Source of the DNA: Mesorhizobium sp. L-2-11
GTDB taxonomy: Bacteria; Pseudomonadota; Alphaproteobacteria; Rhizobiales; Rhizobiaceae
Direction of reading: 5' to 3'
Assembly (NCBI RefSeq): GCF_016756595.1
Contig: NZ_AP023260.1
Span: forward strand, 1 to 64,000
DNA length: 64,000 bases
Every line of letters starts with the position of its first letter. The stretch's first letter is position 1. Positions 9,367-19,024 of this stretch are shown one piece after another. The notes below the pieces were generated by a model. The model ran no database searches. It saw only the letters and a list, made by a program, of their open reading frames with translations, and had not been told where the DNA came from. The position numbers and the translations under genes were made by a program.

Positions 9367-10236
9367 ATGACCCGCGTCGGATATGCCCGCGTCAGCACAA
9401 CGGACCAGGATCTCGATATCCAAGTCGCCAGGTTGAAGGCCGCTGGCTGTGAGATCGTTCGTTCGGAAACGGGATCGGGCGCATCACGAACCGGGCGCAC
9501 TGAGCTTGAGACGATCATGCAGTTCTTGCGCGACGGCGACGAGCTTGTCGTCTTGCGTCTCGATCGGCTCGGCCGCTCCACACGCGATGTTCTGAACCTG
9601 GTGCATGAACTCGAAGAAAGAGGAGCCTCGCTGCGGGTGCTTGAGCCGGAGGTCACAACGGCCGGAAGCATGGGAAGGATGGTGATCACCATCCTCGGCA
9701 TGGTCGCCGACATGGAACTGAAGTTCATCAAGGATCGCCAGCGCGCCGGGATCGCAGCGGCACGAGCCGACGGCGTCTACAAAGGCCGAAAGAAAAACGT
9801 CGATGATGACGAGATTCGACGCCGTGTTGCCGCCGGCGCCAGCAAGGCCAGCGTCGCGCGTGATCTGAAGGTCTCAAGAATGACCGTTTACCGGGCCCTC
9901 GACATTGTTCCGCAAAGGACAGCCTCACTCCCCGAAAAGCCGCCTGCCGCCAGTATCTCCTTGCACCTGATCATCGAGAACTTCAACAAACACGGTCGCG
10001 GCAGGAAGCCCGCTCGCGAACGGATCGAGGAAATGCTGGAGCGCGAATACGCCATGGTGAAAACCAGCAATTGCGACTACAGGCTGACGGTTGTCTACGA
10101 CCGCGATCCGGAAGGTTCTGATCTCGATAGTGAAATCCAGCATCTTTATTCCGAAATGTTCAATATCGCCGAGAGCCACCGTTGCTCAATCGAGGCTGAC
10201 ATCCATGAGATCGGCGGAGAGGGGCGAAGCTGGTAG
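9367..10236 (+). CDS. tnpR: Serine resolvase of the Tn3-family transposon
   Basis: The 289-residue protein begins with the serine-recombinase catalytic domain: RVGYARVSTTDQ holds the nucleophilic Ser, and LRLDRLGRSTRD holds the conserved Arg residues. An E-helix follows, then a helix-turn-helix at ~150-178 (GASKASVARDLKVSRMTVYR). Residues ~185-289 form a further domain not found in the usual ~185-residue resolvases, including LHLIIENFNKHGRGRK and TVVYDRDPEGSDL. It should resolve transposition cointegrates at the res-like site just upstream. The function of the tail is unknown. Confidence 0.93.
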   Translation: MTRVGYARVSTTDQDLDIQVARLKAAGCEIVRSETGSGASRTGRTELETIMQFLRDGDELVVLRLDRLGRSTRDVLNLVHELEERGASLRVLEPEVTTAGSMGRMVITILGMVADMELKFIKDRQRAGIAAARADGVYKGRKKNVDDDEIRRRVAAGASKASVARDLKVSRMTVYRALDIVPQRTASLPEKPPAASISLHLIIENFNKHGRGRKPARERIEEMLEREYAMVKTSNCDYRLTVVYDRDPEGSDLDSEIQHLYSEMFNIAESHRCSIEADIHEIGGEGRSW

Positions 10237-10251
10237 GGACGTTCGTTTTTT

Positions 10252-10294
10252 GTTCTTCACTTGGCCAAAATCGCAGCTTCGGGCCGACAGGGCC
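10252..10294 (-). repeat. Tn3-family right terminal inverted repeat
   Basis: This is the partner of the repeat at 6191-6233; on the minus strand it begins GGCCCTGTCGGCCCGAAGCT. The single mismatch is at position 6. Confidence 0.92.
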
Positions 10295-10335
10295 TAGACG
10301 ACATCCGCAACTCCCCCAAGTCCGCCGAGAGCACT

Positions 10336-10746
10336 ATGAAGCAGCAGCGACCTTTTGTCGTCGAGATCAAACAGAAGCGTGGGGTCGTGAAGCGGCCGCA
10401 GTCGATCTGGGGCGGCATCGACCTGGCCGCAATCGCGAACGACATAGCGGAAGCCAAGACTGAAGGTCCGGTCGCTGAAGCGGCAATTTCCCCTGGCGAA
10501 GATGTTCGGTCTCAGCCCATGGCGGCCGCCGGTGAGGCAGTATCAGACGCCATGGACATGATCATGTCCGACGTGTCGCCTCCTGAGCCAACGACGGTCG
10601 AGGAAGCGCCGGTTCCGGAGGCATCCACTGGACACCGGCGGGCCGGCAAGAAGATGCGGTGGCAAAAAGATGTTCCTTTGCCACGAGGGGAACGATGGAA
10701 GCGGCGCCTGCCATGGGTGTTCCGCCAGAGCCGGGCTCAGCGCTAG
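10336..10746 (+). CDS. Hypothetical protein
   Basis: This 136-residue protein is chosen to start at MKQQRPFVVEIKQKRG; a longer in-frame ORF would begin inside the transposon terminal repeat. The N terminus contains KRPQSIWGGIDLAAIANDI, the middle is acidic and proline-rich, and the C terminus is strongly basic (RRAGKKMRWQ, WKRRLPWVFRQ). This suggests a flexible nucleic-acid-binding protein. I do not recognise a family. It lies just outside the Tn3 right end. Confidence 0.5.
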   Translation: MKQQRPFVVEIKQKRGVVKRPQSIWGGIDLAAIANDIAEAKTEGPVAEAAISPGEDVRSQPMAAAGEAVSDAMDMIMSDVSPPEPTTVEEAPVPEASTGHRRAGKKMRWQKDVPLPRGERWKRRLPWVFRQSRAQR

Positions 10747-10770
10747 ATCAATTGCGCCAGGAAGCGGCGC

Positions 10771-11175
10771 TCAGCCGGCGAAGTGACCTATGCTGCGAAG
10801 CCTCGCTAGCAGCATGATGGCTGTTCCGCGGTGGTCAACCCTCGCCTTTTCGCTCAGTGGCGACGCATCCCAGGCAGCCAATTCTGCCACCAAAAGGGCG
10901 GTGTCCTGGCTAACGGATGCGCATCTAAGCTGTCCGTTCTTCTCCATCACGATTATTGCCGTGCCGGTCACGCCATATCCAATCGCAGCCATCCGCTGAA
11001 CGCAGACATCGTCATCGACACGGACATCGAACAGGACCGATCCTGCGGTTTTTTCCGCCGCGTCAGCCACACGGTCACAGAACGGCCGATGCAGGCCCTC
11101 AAGTGACTGCTCAAATAGCGCCAGTTCAACATGCTCCGCCACCATGGCTGCGAAAGTGCGCGCCGGCTGGCGCAA
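10771..11175 (-). CDS. Hypothetical protein
   Basis: This 134-residue ORF is convergent with the previous gene. It has a predicted alpha/beta composition with VLFDVRVDDDVCVQ and GTAIIVMEKNGQLRCASVS. No family, signal peptide or membrane segment is recognised. Its length and regular composition make it more plausible than the overlapping plus-strand ORFs. Confidence 0.45.
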   Translation of the reverse strand: MRQPARTFAAMVAEHVELALFEQSLEGLHRPFCDRVADAAEKTAGSVLFDVRVDDDVCVQRMAAIGYGVTGTAIIVMEKNGQLRCASVSQDTALLVAELAAWDASPLSEKARVDHRGTAIMLLARLRSIGHFAG

Positions 11176-11635
11176 TCGGCAATAGGCCAGGACTGACTAT
11201 CCACACATCAGCGGCCCTCCCGATGCCTACATCGCAACTGCGCTGTTGGCCCGGCGCTATTCGCTTGTTCATGTCACTGGCCCTGGCATCGTCTAGCTGC
11301 GGTGGTGGTCATGACGCCTACACAAGGTTCACGCGGTAGGCCCTCCGCAAGAACCGATCTGTCGACCGACGTTCCCCACTGCCTTTTATGCGACTTTTGA
11401 GAGAACAAACATAGAACGAACTCGCGATGGCCTCGCCCCCATTCTGCCCCGTCGTGTTCGCCATGGGTAAGTTGCGCCACAGGCCGTTGTTGATATTAGG
11501 TGTGCCGATGTTGGCTTTTATGAATTTGCAAGCAAAGGACCGGCACGGTCGCAGAGCAGTCAGCCTGGACCTATGGGTGCGGAAGGGAATTCGTGCATTG
11601 CTCGATATCACAACGGGAACTCCGAGGACCGGCCT
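11176..11635. other. Non-coding or unassigned stretch
   Basis: About 460 bp with only short overlapping ORFs on both strands and no recognisable product. It probably contains the promoter of the downstream DUF4209-type genes. Confidence 0.5.
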
Positions 11636-12910
11636 ATGATCGACGGCTTGGTCGTTCCGGCGGAGATAGAGGACGTCATCCGTCGGTTCGACGAGAGCCA
11701 GGCCGCCTTCAATCAGTACGATGTAGAGGCAGCTTTGCGGAAGGCGCGCGAAGCATTGAAGGAACTCGACGAGGCGCAGCAATTAGGAGTCTGGGCTGAA
11801 CGTCTGGCATTTGGTCTCAGCGCGGATCAATCGACGCAAAGTCCTTGGAAGACCTACTTCGGGCCGATCGGGTCAGGAGTCTCACCAGACGGAAAGACCG
11901 TCTACTTTCCCGACATCGCGGACACCCCACCAGCCGTGGTCCTTCATTGGGCCGAACGTGCTCGCAGCACCACTCACCCGGTCCTGCAATCTCGCTACGC
12001 CGATCTGGCATGGGACATGGCATCGCTTATTGGAAAGATGCGCCGCGATCCGGAGATGGCGCGTATTGCTATCGATGCCTACCTCATCGCTGTTGCTCCA
12101 GAGTTCATGCCTGAGCGGCATCATCAATTCGAAGCGACCCTCAGGGCATTTGATTTGTCCGGGCTCATTAACGATGCCGACCGGCGCGACCTAGCCAAGC
12201 GTACGTTGATGGACCTGCATCGTATAGCGGTAAAGGACAAGCAAGGCCATTGGTGGCACGCATTCGAACGCTTGATGCTGGACAAAAACAGCGGCGTCAC
12301 GGATGAAGAGAAACAAGAGCTAGTCAACGACTTTGAAGCGCTTCTTTCCTATTATTCCGACGCGACGGCACCCGATCACTTCAACCCACACTTCACCCGG
12401 GAGATCGCCAACTACCTGATCAAGCACTACGCCCGTCACAACCGGCCAGATGACGTGAAACGTCTCCATGAGGTGGTTGCGCGCACGTTTGAGCATTTCG
12501 CATCGCTCGGGGACGCGATGCACGCATCATTCATGCTGCAGACCGCAGTCGATTCATACCGCAATGCGGGGAAGTCGGAGGAGAGCAGCCGCGCCCGGAT
12601 TCTGATGCAGAAAAAGATCGGCGAGGCCCGATCGGAAATGGTGCCAATCGAAGGCCAGATGGAGATCGCCAAGGACGATGTAGAGAAGTTCGTCGCGGCC
12701 GTCGTGGTCGATGATCTCGGGCGAACATTTGCCAAGATCGCTACCGAATTCCTTCCGCAACGCAGCGACCTAGAGAAGCGGGTCAAGGCCTCTCTGGAGC
12801 ATGCACCACTGATGGCGCATATCAAACAGACGATCTTGGCAGACGACCACGTGGCAGCGGTAGTCGGCTCTGTCGGCGAAGACCCGATTGGCCGACTGTT
12901 CAAGAAATGA
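11636..12910 (+). CDS. N-terminal part of a DUF4209-type protein (DUF7380-like region)
   Basis: This 424-residue helical protein starts at [14 protein letters not shown]. It resembles the long N-terminal region (DUF7380-like) that precedes DUF4209 in single-chain proteins of ~600 residues. It ends in GRLFKK, and its stop overlaps the ATG of the next gene (ATGA), which encodes the DUF4209-like C-terminal part. Either one ancestral gene was split by a frameshift or the two halves are made as coupled subunits. Such proteins are common in accessory islands and have no established biochemical function. The family call rests on architecture and the downstream motif. Confidence 0.6.
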   Translation: MIDGLVVPAEIEDVIRRFDESQAAFNQYDVEAALRKAREALKELDEAQQLGVWAERLAFGLSADQSTQSPWKTYFGPIGSGVSPDGKTVYFPDIADTPPAVVLHWAERARSTTHPVLQSRYADLAWDMASLIGKMRRDPEMARIAIDAYLIAVAPEFMPERHHQFEATLRAFDLSGLINDADRRDLAKRTLMDLHRIAVKDKQGHWWHAFERLMLDKNSGVTDEEKQELVNDFEALLSYYSDATAPDHFNPHFTREIANYLIKHYARHNRPDDVKRLHEVVARTFEHFASLGDAMHASFMLQTAVDSYRNAGKSEESSRARILMQKKIGEARSEMVPIEGQMEIAKDDVEKFVAAVVVDDLGRTFAKIATEFLPQRSDLEKRVKASLEHAPLMAHIKQTILADDHVAAVVGSVGEDPIGRLFKK

Positions 12911-13428
12911 AATTCTCGTTCGCGTTCTCTGCACCGTGGTTGCAGGAGACGTTTGATCGGATGCTAGGGAAGCATGACGTGTTCCCCGAGCACATTGCTG
13001 GATGGGCAAATCGGGACGGTCTATTCGACGATCTTTCCTTGCTGCTGGACGGCGTAAGGGCATGGCTTGCAGGTGACTTGGTGAAAGCGATCCACCTACT
13101 CGTCCCACAAATCGAGCACGCGCTGAGGAGCATAGTGGGGCGGCTTGGAAAGCCGGTGACCAAGGCCCATCCCAAGGTGGCCGGTGTGAGCGTTGCCATA
13201 GGTATGGGGGATATTCTCTATTCAGACGAGATCGCTGATGCGCTCGGTCCCGACCTCACCCTTTATTTCCTAGCCCTCTATGCCGACCCCAGGGGGCTTA
13301 ACCTTCGCAACGAAGTTGCCCACGGCCTTCTTGGGCCAAGCGAGATTACCGACCATCTCGGGAGGCTGCTCATTCACTCGCTCTTCGTGCTCGGAGTGTG
13401 GAAGGAATTGGCAGCGAGGCGACGCTAG
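12907..13428 (+). CDS. DUF4209-like C-terminal domain protein
   Basis: This 173-residue protein contains [14 protein letters not shown], the RNxxAHG motif of DUF4209/HEPN-like helical domains. It begins [20 protein letters not shown] domains with this motif are often RNases in conflict systems, but DUF4209 activity has not been demonstrated to my knowledge. The 4-bp ATGA overlap with the preceding gene suggests coupled translation. Confidence 0.65.
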   Translation: MKFSFAFSAPWLQETFDRMLGKHDVFPEHIAGWANRDGLFDDLSLLLDGVRAWLAGDLVKAIHLLVPQIEHALRSIVGRLGKPVTKAHPKVAGVSVAIGMGDILYSDEIADALGPDLTLYFLALYADPRGLNLRNEVAHGLLGPSEITDHLGRLLIHSLFVLGVWKELAARRR

Positions 13429-13431
13429 CCT

Positions 13432-13794
13432 GTGAATCGGCGTGCAAGTTTTGGAAGCCGTTTGACACTTGACGGGGCCATTCAAGCGGCGCTCCTCCGG
13501 GCCGCGTTCCCTCATGAGTTGAATTTCGCACATAGTGAAACGGCGAAGCACAGCACAAAAATCGGCAATCTGATACTGAACATGCTCGAGCATCACCGTG
13601 AGAGCCAGGGCGAAGCGTGTCTGGAGTTCCTGCTGGTGCTTGCGACCAAGCCTTTGCTTCTAGCGGAGCGAGATATAGCTCGGATCGCTTCCCATCCCCG
13701 TGAGGAGCTTCAGGGACTGATCTCTGTCATGATCCCCTATGCGCCTGGAGAGTCGGCCGAGGTGGACGAGGGCCCAGAAATACTGCCGGCTTAA
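13432..13794 (+). CDS. Hypothetical protein
   Basis: This 120-residue ORF with a GTG start begins 3 nt after the DUF4209-like gene, consistent with one operon. It is mostly helical (HSTKIGNLILNMLEHH and FLLVLATKPLLLAERD) with an acidic tail. No recognised family. Confidence is limited because the start is non-ATG. Confidence 0.45.
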   Translation: MNRRASFGSRLTLDGAIQAALLRAAFPHELNFAHSETAKHSTKIGNLILNMLEHHRESQGEACLEFLLVLATKPLLLAERDIARIASHPREELQGLISVMIPYAPGESAEVDEGPEILPA

Positions 13795-13863
13795 GCGCAA
13801 TTGGCAACGCTGTTAGACGCCGCGGATCTTTCCCGTCATATCCCCCGTCGACAAGGGCGGTTA

Positions 13864-16374
13864 TCAGATCTCGATCTCGACCTCAGCGGCCACAGGCACC
13901 TCCACCGGCGTAGCGATCGGAGTATAGAGATCCACATCTTCAGCGGCACGCAATGTCGCGACGAGGCTGTATCGGATTTCTGTGTCGGCGCGACCCTTGC
14001 CTGGGTTCTCTCGCCACCAGCCGCCAGTCGGAAACACAGCTATGGCGTTGCGCTGTGACAACTCCACAGCGGATCCTTCCCAAACGTCGGCGTGAAGGGA
14101 CCCTCGATTGCGCAGCACAGGACCAATGGCCCAGCCTGTATCTGAAGCACGCTTCGGAGGCCTGGGACCTGCGTCGGCCGTGACGCGACGAACGAACACA
14201 TCCACGCGTTCGTCGCCAGGCTTCAACGCAAACCTCAAGCCGTGAGACGCATACGTATGTCGACGCGATTGTCCACGCTCGCCCGGATTGGGTTCGATGA
14301 AGTAGCTCAATGTCGCCCGAAGCTGCACGCGTCGTTCGGCCAAGGCCTCTAGCTGGGCGACCGGCCAGCGGAATTCGTGCAGCACCATGTCTTTCGTTTC
14401 GACATCACTGCCCACCTTTCGGAAAGGCTGCATCGTGCGCTCGACAACCATCGTGACATCGTTCCGGAGGCTGCCAAGAGCTCGAACGAGCGAGGGCACC
14501 CCAAAACCGTAGCGCCGCAAAAGGGCTGTCTTGTTGATTGCGCCGAGATGACGACGCATCGCCGGGGTCCATTCGGCAGAATGCACGACCAGCGCCCGCA
14601 CGGTCTCGGGCCACAGCGCCGGACGCTCGGCGAGAATCTGAGCTCCCATGCGGGCTGCCAACGCCGCCGCCGCACTCGTTTCGCCGGTTGTCGTGAAAGC
14701 CCTGTCCTCCGGAACCCGGTACGTCGTAAGAAGCGCCAGATCATCGACGTGATCCCCAAGACCGGTTCCCGGATCTACGCCAAGGTTCCCGCCTTCAAAA
14801 ACGACATCCGGCTTGAGTGGCCACTCGCGATTCCAGCTGACCGATGTCCGGCTGCGTGGCATGAGATCGCCGACGGAGGCCATCGCGGTCCAACCCTGAT
14901 AGGCGGGATCGACGATGGTATCTTTTTCCGTGAAGGCCCCAACCGTGAGCGCATTCCATGCCTGAGCAGGGTTTTCTATCGGCGTGGTATCGTTACGATC
15001 GAGATAGTCGTCGCGATGAAAATTGTCCCTTATGTTGCCGGCAGAGACCGCGATAAATCGTGGTGCGTTGTCGGCCCCGAAAGCCAGCGCATCGATTGCA
15101 GCCGACCAGGACGATGGCCGTCCGCGCCAATGGTCGCCTTCACTGGTGAGAGCGAGACAAATGCTACGGGGCCGCCGCGGCGCCGCGATCTCCGCTCGCG
15201 CGATGGACTGCGCGGTAATGGCCCCATAGAGATCGGGATCGTTTGCGCCACGGTCGCGCAGAACCTTCACGGATTCGAGTCGATGCGACAGTGGCACCGG
15301 TCCCGCGCCAGCCAGCAAATCGACGAGATCACCATAAAGCGCAATGCCGGACAATTGCGTACCATGGCCTCCGTGCCCTTGATTGCTGATGTCCTCGACT
15401 GACCAGTCCGGATCAAAAGCTTGTTGGTCTTGTTCTGCCAGGGCAGGCCGGATGAGCGGATGCCGGCGCGTTGAGCCAGAATCCAGAAGGCATACCGCCG
15501 GGGCATCGGCTGCGGGAGCAATAATCCGGTCGACGGTCTCGGCGACCCAAGCGCGCTGTTCTGCTCCATCCATCTCGGTGAAGAACGAGGGCGTATCCCG
15601 AGCCATTCGAAGTTCGGCGATTGAATCGGTATGCGCGACGATCCGCCCGAGCGTTTCGGCCGTCGACGACACGACCAGCACCTCCCTTTCGGGGAAGGTC
15701 AAAGCGTGCTCACGGACCGGTAGATCGAGGCGGCGCGCCGCCGCTTCGAACGTTTGTCGTGTCCCGAGACGTAGCCAAATCTCCCACCAAGCAACGACCC
15801 CGGGATCCGGAAAGAACGCCGGATCATCCGTATAGAGCGATCGCGCGACGGCGAGACGGGCTGTTTCCAGTGATGCAATCAGGAGTTCGTTGCGTGGTCC
15901 GGTGTTGGTCTCGACGACCTGGCCATCGACGACGGAGCGCTTTATGCGGTCTTCGTCGCGATATTGTGCAACCTTCTTGAGGTAGTATTCCCGTTGTTTT
16001 TCTGGGACGAAAACCGTTGCAGCAACTGCCTCGCCGCGGCCCTCAATCGGTCTGACGTTCACAAGCTCGATTGGAAACTTCCCTTGTCGATTTTCGAGCT
16101 TGTCGACGATGGCGGCTTGAGACGCAGGCAGCTCGAACTCAAGATAAAATCCGGGTGTTCCGCCAGCAAGCGTTAGATCCCGTGCCTTCAACTGTGCTTC
16201 GGCGTTGGCCACCGCTTGTGTGAGCACACGCGTCAATTGTTCGGCATGTCGAGCACGGTCTCGCGCTGGTGGTTTTGACTTGTCGCCGCCACCGCCATGG
16301 GAAGTATAATCCTGGATTTCGCCATGGTCTGGAAGGTAGACATGCGGAAGCGGTCGAGGTGCTTCATTGGCCAT
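13864..16374 (-). CDS. Subtilisin-like (S8) serine protease
   Basis: This 836-residue protein carries the S8 catalytic triad: Asp in CLLDSGSTRRHP (~298), His in GHGGHGTQLSGI (~337) and Ser in TTGETSAAAALAARM (~567). The oxyanion Asn lies in FIAVSAGNIRDN. About 290 residues precede the protease domain and ~240 follow it. There is no signal peptide, so it should act in the cytoplasm. It lies 6 bp downstream of a AAA+ ATPase gene in the same operon. Paired AAA+ ATPase and cytoplasmic subtilase genes recur in accessory islands and are suspected conflict or defence modules; that role is an inference here. The gene appears intact. Confidence 0.88.
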   Translation of the reverse strand: MANEAPRPLPHVYLPDHGEIQDYTSHGGGGDKSKPPARDRARHAEQLTRVLTQAVANAEAQLKARDLTLAGGTPGFYLEFELPASQAAIVDKLENRQGKFPIELVNVRPIEGRGEAVAATVFVPEKQREYYLKKVAQYRDEDRIKRSVVDGQVVETNTGPRNELLIASLETARLAVARSLYTDDPAFFPDPGVVAWWEIWLRLGTRQTFEAAARRLDLPVREHALTFPEREVLVVSSTAETLGRIVAHTDSIAELRMARDTPSFFTEMDGAEQRAWVAETVDRIIAPAADAPAVCLLDSGSTRRHPLIRPALAEQDQQAFDPDWSVEDISNQGHGGHGTQLSGIALYGDLVDLLAGAGPVPLSHRLESVKVLRDRGANDPDLYGAITAQSIARAEIAAPRRPRSICLALTSEGDHWRGRPSSWSAAIDALAFGADNAPRFIAVSAGNIRDNFHRDDYLDRNDTTPIENPAQAWNALTVGAFTEKDTIVDPAYQGWTAMASVGDLMPRSRTSVSWNREWPLKPDVVFEGGNLGVDPGTGLGDHVDDLALLTTYRVPEDRAFTTTGETSAAAALAARMGAQILAERPALWPETVRALVVHSAEWTPAMRRHLGAINKTALLRRYGFGVPSLVRALGSLRNDVTMVVERTMQPFRKVGSDVETKDMVLHEFRWPVAQLEALAERRVQLRATLSYFIEPNPGERGQSRRHTYASHGLRFALKPGDERVDVFVRRVTADAGPRPPKRASDTGWAIGPVLRNRGSLHADVWEGSAVELSQRNAIAVFPTGGWWRENPGKGRADTEIRYSLVATLRAAEDVDLYTPIATPVEVPVAAEVEIEI

Positions 16375-16380
16375 CGATGA

Positions 16381-17391
16381 CTACAGCGTCGCCCCCTTGC
16401 GCTCGGCAATCGCGGTCACCAGATCGTCAAGCGTGATCCGCTGGCGATCATCAAGAACCGCCAGTTTCGCCGCGTCGGCCGCTGCTCGCGACATCTCGGC
16501 TTGGCTGAGGCCCGCGCCCTCGGTTGCCGCGGCTGTCCAATCCAGCCCCTTCGTATCGAAGCTCGAGAGCCGAGCCCGCATAATCTTCTCCGCCACTTCG
16601 TACGTCGGAAGAGCGTATTCGATGACGTCATCAAAGCGACGGAAGAGCGCAGGATCGAGCAATTCAGGATGATTGGTCGCCGCGACGACAAGCCCATCGC
16701 TTTCATCCTCTTCGAGAAACTGAAGAAATGAGTTCAATACCCTGCGGATTTCCCCGACATCGTTCCGCTCAGCACGCTTCGCGCCAATGGCGTCGAACTC
16801 GTCAAAGAAATAAACGCCTTTCCTCTCAGCCATCGCCGTGAATACGAGCCGCAGTTTCGATGCGGTTTCACCCATGAATTTGGTCATCAGCCCATCGAGT
16901 TGAACGGTGAAGAGCGGGATATGCAGTTCACCCGCAAGCGCGGCCGCCGTCATCGTCTTACCTGAGCCGGGCGGACCAATCAGGAGAAGCTTCCTCCGCG
17001 GCGTCAAACCATGCCCACGAAGCTTGTGCTGCTGCCGTTGCTCCCGAATGACCCTCTTCAAACGATCGTCGAGCCCGGAGGGCAACACCATGCTTGAAAT
17101 CCGGATGTCTGTGTAACGAACGGTTACCAGGCCCGCGAGATCGCCACGCGGCTGAGCCAGTGGTACGGGTACGTTCTTACGCGCGCGGTCACGGTTTTTT
17201 CCCATTCGGGCTTCGTCAACGAGTTCGCGCAATTGCACTGCAACGTTCCCATGACCTCTGCGAGCTTCATTCGCGGCAGCTTGAAGCGCGATCGTAAGGA
17301 ACTGCTCGTCATCTCCCTCGACGTGGCTTTTCAAAAGCGCAATGAGCTGCTGAGCGGTGGTCACGCGATCACCAGGTGGCGAGGCAGACAT
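16381..17391 (-). CDS. AAA+ ATPase paired with the subtilisin-like protease
   Basis: This 336-residue protein has Walker A GPPGSGKT (~139-146), Walker B VYFFDEFDA (~192-200), sensor-1 VVAATNHPELLD and the second-region Arg motif FRRFDDVIEY, all typical of a classic AAA ATPase of the FtsH/spastin type. The ~100 N-terminal residues are helical and may recognise substrate. It is the first gene of a two-gene operon with the subtilase and could unfold or present substrates, or sense a trigger. The operon faces away from the DUF4209-type genes. Confidence 0.88.
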   Translation of the reverse strand: MSASPPGDRVTTAQQLIALLKSHVEGDDEQFLTIALQAAANEARRGHGNVAVQLRELVDEARMGKNRDRARKNVPVPLAQPRGDLAGLVTVRYTDIRISSMVLPSGLDDRLKRVIREQRQQHKLRGHGLTPRRKLLLIGPPGSGKTMTAAALAGELHIPLFTVQLDGLMTKFMGETASKLRLVFTAMAERKGVYFFDEFDAIGAKRAERNDVGEIRRVLNSFLQFLEEDESDGLVVAATNHPELLDPALFRRFDDVIEYALPTYEVAEKIMRARLSSFDTKGLDWTAAATEGAGLSQAEMSRAAADAAKLAVLDDRQRITLDDLVTAIAERKGATL

Positions 17392-17656
17392 TGCCTAGCT
17401 TTTGCAAACAACCAAAGTGGCGCCATAGCGATCTCCTCGCGAACTCTCATCGGCTGAACCCAGAGATAGACGCCTGTCCCCAAAATCAGGTTAACTCTAT
17501 TGAAGGGTACAAACCGAATCAATTTCGACATAGCCACAGTTCCCAAGGTTTACATCGCAGCCTTCGCGAAATCAGCGGGCGACGCCTCATCTGCTGACAT
17601 GGAATGGTGGCTTTGTTACATCACACCCAACCAAGATAGCGATTGCGGCCGGTAAC

Positions 17657-18775
17657 TCACACAATCCCCCACGCCCGGAACCGCCCCCTGCCCGTCATTT
17701 CACGAAGACTGAGCTCTCGAACGAGATTGAGCGCGCCCTGCTTCGAGACCTTCAGCGTCTTTTGGATCAAGCCGGTGGAGACGAGTGGACGAGAGAGCAC
17801 CATCTCGACCAGGTCGGGCAGCTTTGAGTTCGCACGTCTCTCGTGCAGCCGCCGCTCCATCTGGCTTTTCGCCAGGACCAGCCTGTCGTGCTCCTTCAGG
17901 CCGGTCAGGGCCGCTTCGTGGATCGCGTCGACGGCGGCCAGCAGGCGATCAACGCGATTGCGCGCCCGCCTCCGCTCCCGCGGGATGCTTTTGGCGCCGT
18001 GGTGCAGGCAGGCAAGATGGCTAGCAGCGAGACCCTCCTGCCGCAGCAGCGCGCCGACCAGCAGCGGGCCGACCCAGGTGCCATGCTGCAGCACCTCAAT
18101 ATCCGACCAAGCTTCGAGCAGGACCGCGGCGCGCAGGACGGCCGGCAGATCGCGTGTCCTGCCCATCACATCTTGCCATTCGGCGAGGCGTGCATCCTCA
18201 TCCCAGTCGAGATCGTAGATCAGATCTGGCCGCTCTTCCGAGCGCGGCGTCTTCGCCGGCACGTACGCACCGCTCAGGATTTTCGATGAGCGTGCCAGGA
18301 CAGCATCGATCTCGGCAAATTCCTCAGCCAACACATCATCCTCAGCGTCATCCCAAATCTCGGCCTCATCAGCGCTTGTTGGAGCCCCCTGCCCTACCGG
18401 GCCGACACCAGCCTCCGCCGGTACTGCACGCACGCGACCGGTCAACTCACGCAGGCCCGCATGGCCAAGCGCCCAGTCGGGCGCCTGCGCAAAAACCTGC
18501 CGCCGAGCGCGTAGCACCGCGTGCGCGCGGGCGAGTTCGTGAGTTGGCGTGCGGACATCCATATGGGCATCGTGCAGGACGAGGTCTTCGAGGTGGACGA
18601 GTTCGCCCTCGAGCCAGAGCGCCGCGGCCGCGTCGGCGAAGTGCTGGCGCTCGACAAAGCCGTCGCGGACCGGCGAGCGGGCCAGGCGCTCGTCGAGGCG
18701 GGCCAAAGCCTCGGTCGCGCGGGCAACCGGGCCGATTAGGCTTTCCAGAGGCAGTTTGTCGAGCGCGTAAGCCAT
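17657..18775 (-). CDS. RHE_PE00001 family protein (DUF1612, HTH C terminus)
   Basis: This 372-residue protein matches a family common on rhizobial plasmids. The N terminus has LDERLARSPVRDGFVERQHF and ALWLEGELVHLEDLVLHD. The middle is acidic, followed by DUF1612-type WVGPLLVGALLRQEGL and HLACLHHG. The C-terminal ~60 residues hold a winged-helix-like region (STGLIQKTLKVSKQGALNLV). It is presumably a DNA-binding regulator or domesticated recombination-related protein; the function is not established. A perfect 13-bp inverted repeat lies ~85 bp upstream and may be its operator. Confidence 0.8.
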   Translation of the reverse strand: MAYALDKLPLESLIGPVARATEALARLDERLARSPVRDGFVERQHFADAAAALWLEGELVHLEDLVLHDAHMDVRTPTHELARAHAVLRARRQVFAQAPDWALGHAGLRELTGRVRAVPAEAGVGPVGQGAPTSADEAEIWDDAEDDVLAEEFAEIDAVLARSSKILSGAYVPAKTPRSEERPDLIYDLDWDEDARLAEWQDVMGRTRDLPAVLRAAVLLEAWSDIEVLQHGTWVGPLLVGALLRQEGLAASHLACLHHGAKSIPRERRRARNRVDRLLAAVDAIHEAALTGLKEHDRLVLAKSQMERRLHERRANSKLPDLVEMVLSRPLVSTGLIQKTLKVSKQGALNLVRELSLREMTGRGRFRAWGIV

Positions 18776-18857
18776 TGTTTTTATGATGGCTGATTCGCGA
18801 CAGTCAAGCTATCTGGCAGTTAAGTTGACTCACGGGGGATTATCTCTGGGCGCAAAA

Positions 18858-18890
18858 TCACTATCGATAATCACCTTTTATCGATAGTGA
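18858..18890. repeat. Perfect 13-bp inverted repeat upstream of the DUF1612 gene
   Basis: The arms are TCACTATCGATAA (18858-18870) and TTATCGATAGTGA (18878-18890) with a 7-nt loop. There is no T-run after it, so it is more like a protein-binding operator than a terminator. It lies in the divergent region between the DUF1612 gene and the toxin-antitoxin pair. Confidence 0.75.
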
Positions 18891-19024
18891 TGGATTTGGC
18901 GGCGCAGAGGCGCTAGACTCGCACGAGATCACAGCCGCGACGGCGGCAGAGAAGCCCGGAAGACGCCTTCATGAAGACTGCCCCTGCCCTGCTGCCGCCC
19001 GGCCTGCCGCAGCGCCAGCCGACG

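Larger units (their letters stand above)
6191..10294 (+). mobile_element. Tn3-family transposon (tnpA-res-tnpR)
   Basis: This 4.1-kb unit is bounded by 43-bp inverted repeats that differ at one base (6191-6233 and 10252-10294). It contains the transposase, a resolution-site-like intergenic region and a serine resolvase, all on the plus strand. No passenger gene is present. The 5 bp flanking each end (ATATA and TAGAC) do not match, so the unit may have been rearranged after insertion. Confidence 0.9.

Noticed and set aside
6186..10299. Target-site duplication for the Tn3-family transposon
   Set aside because: The flanking pentamers ATATA and TAGAC differ, so no duplication can be claimed.
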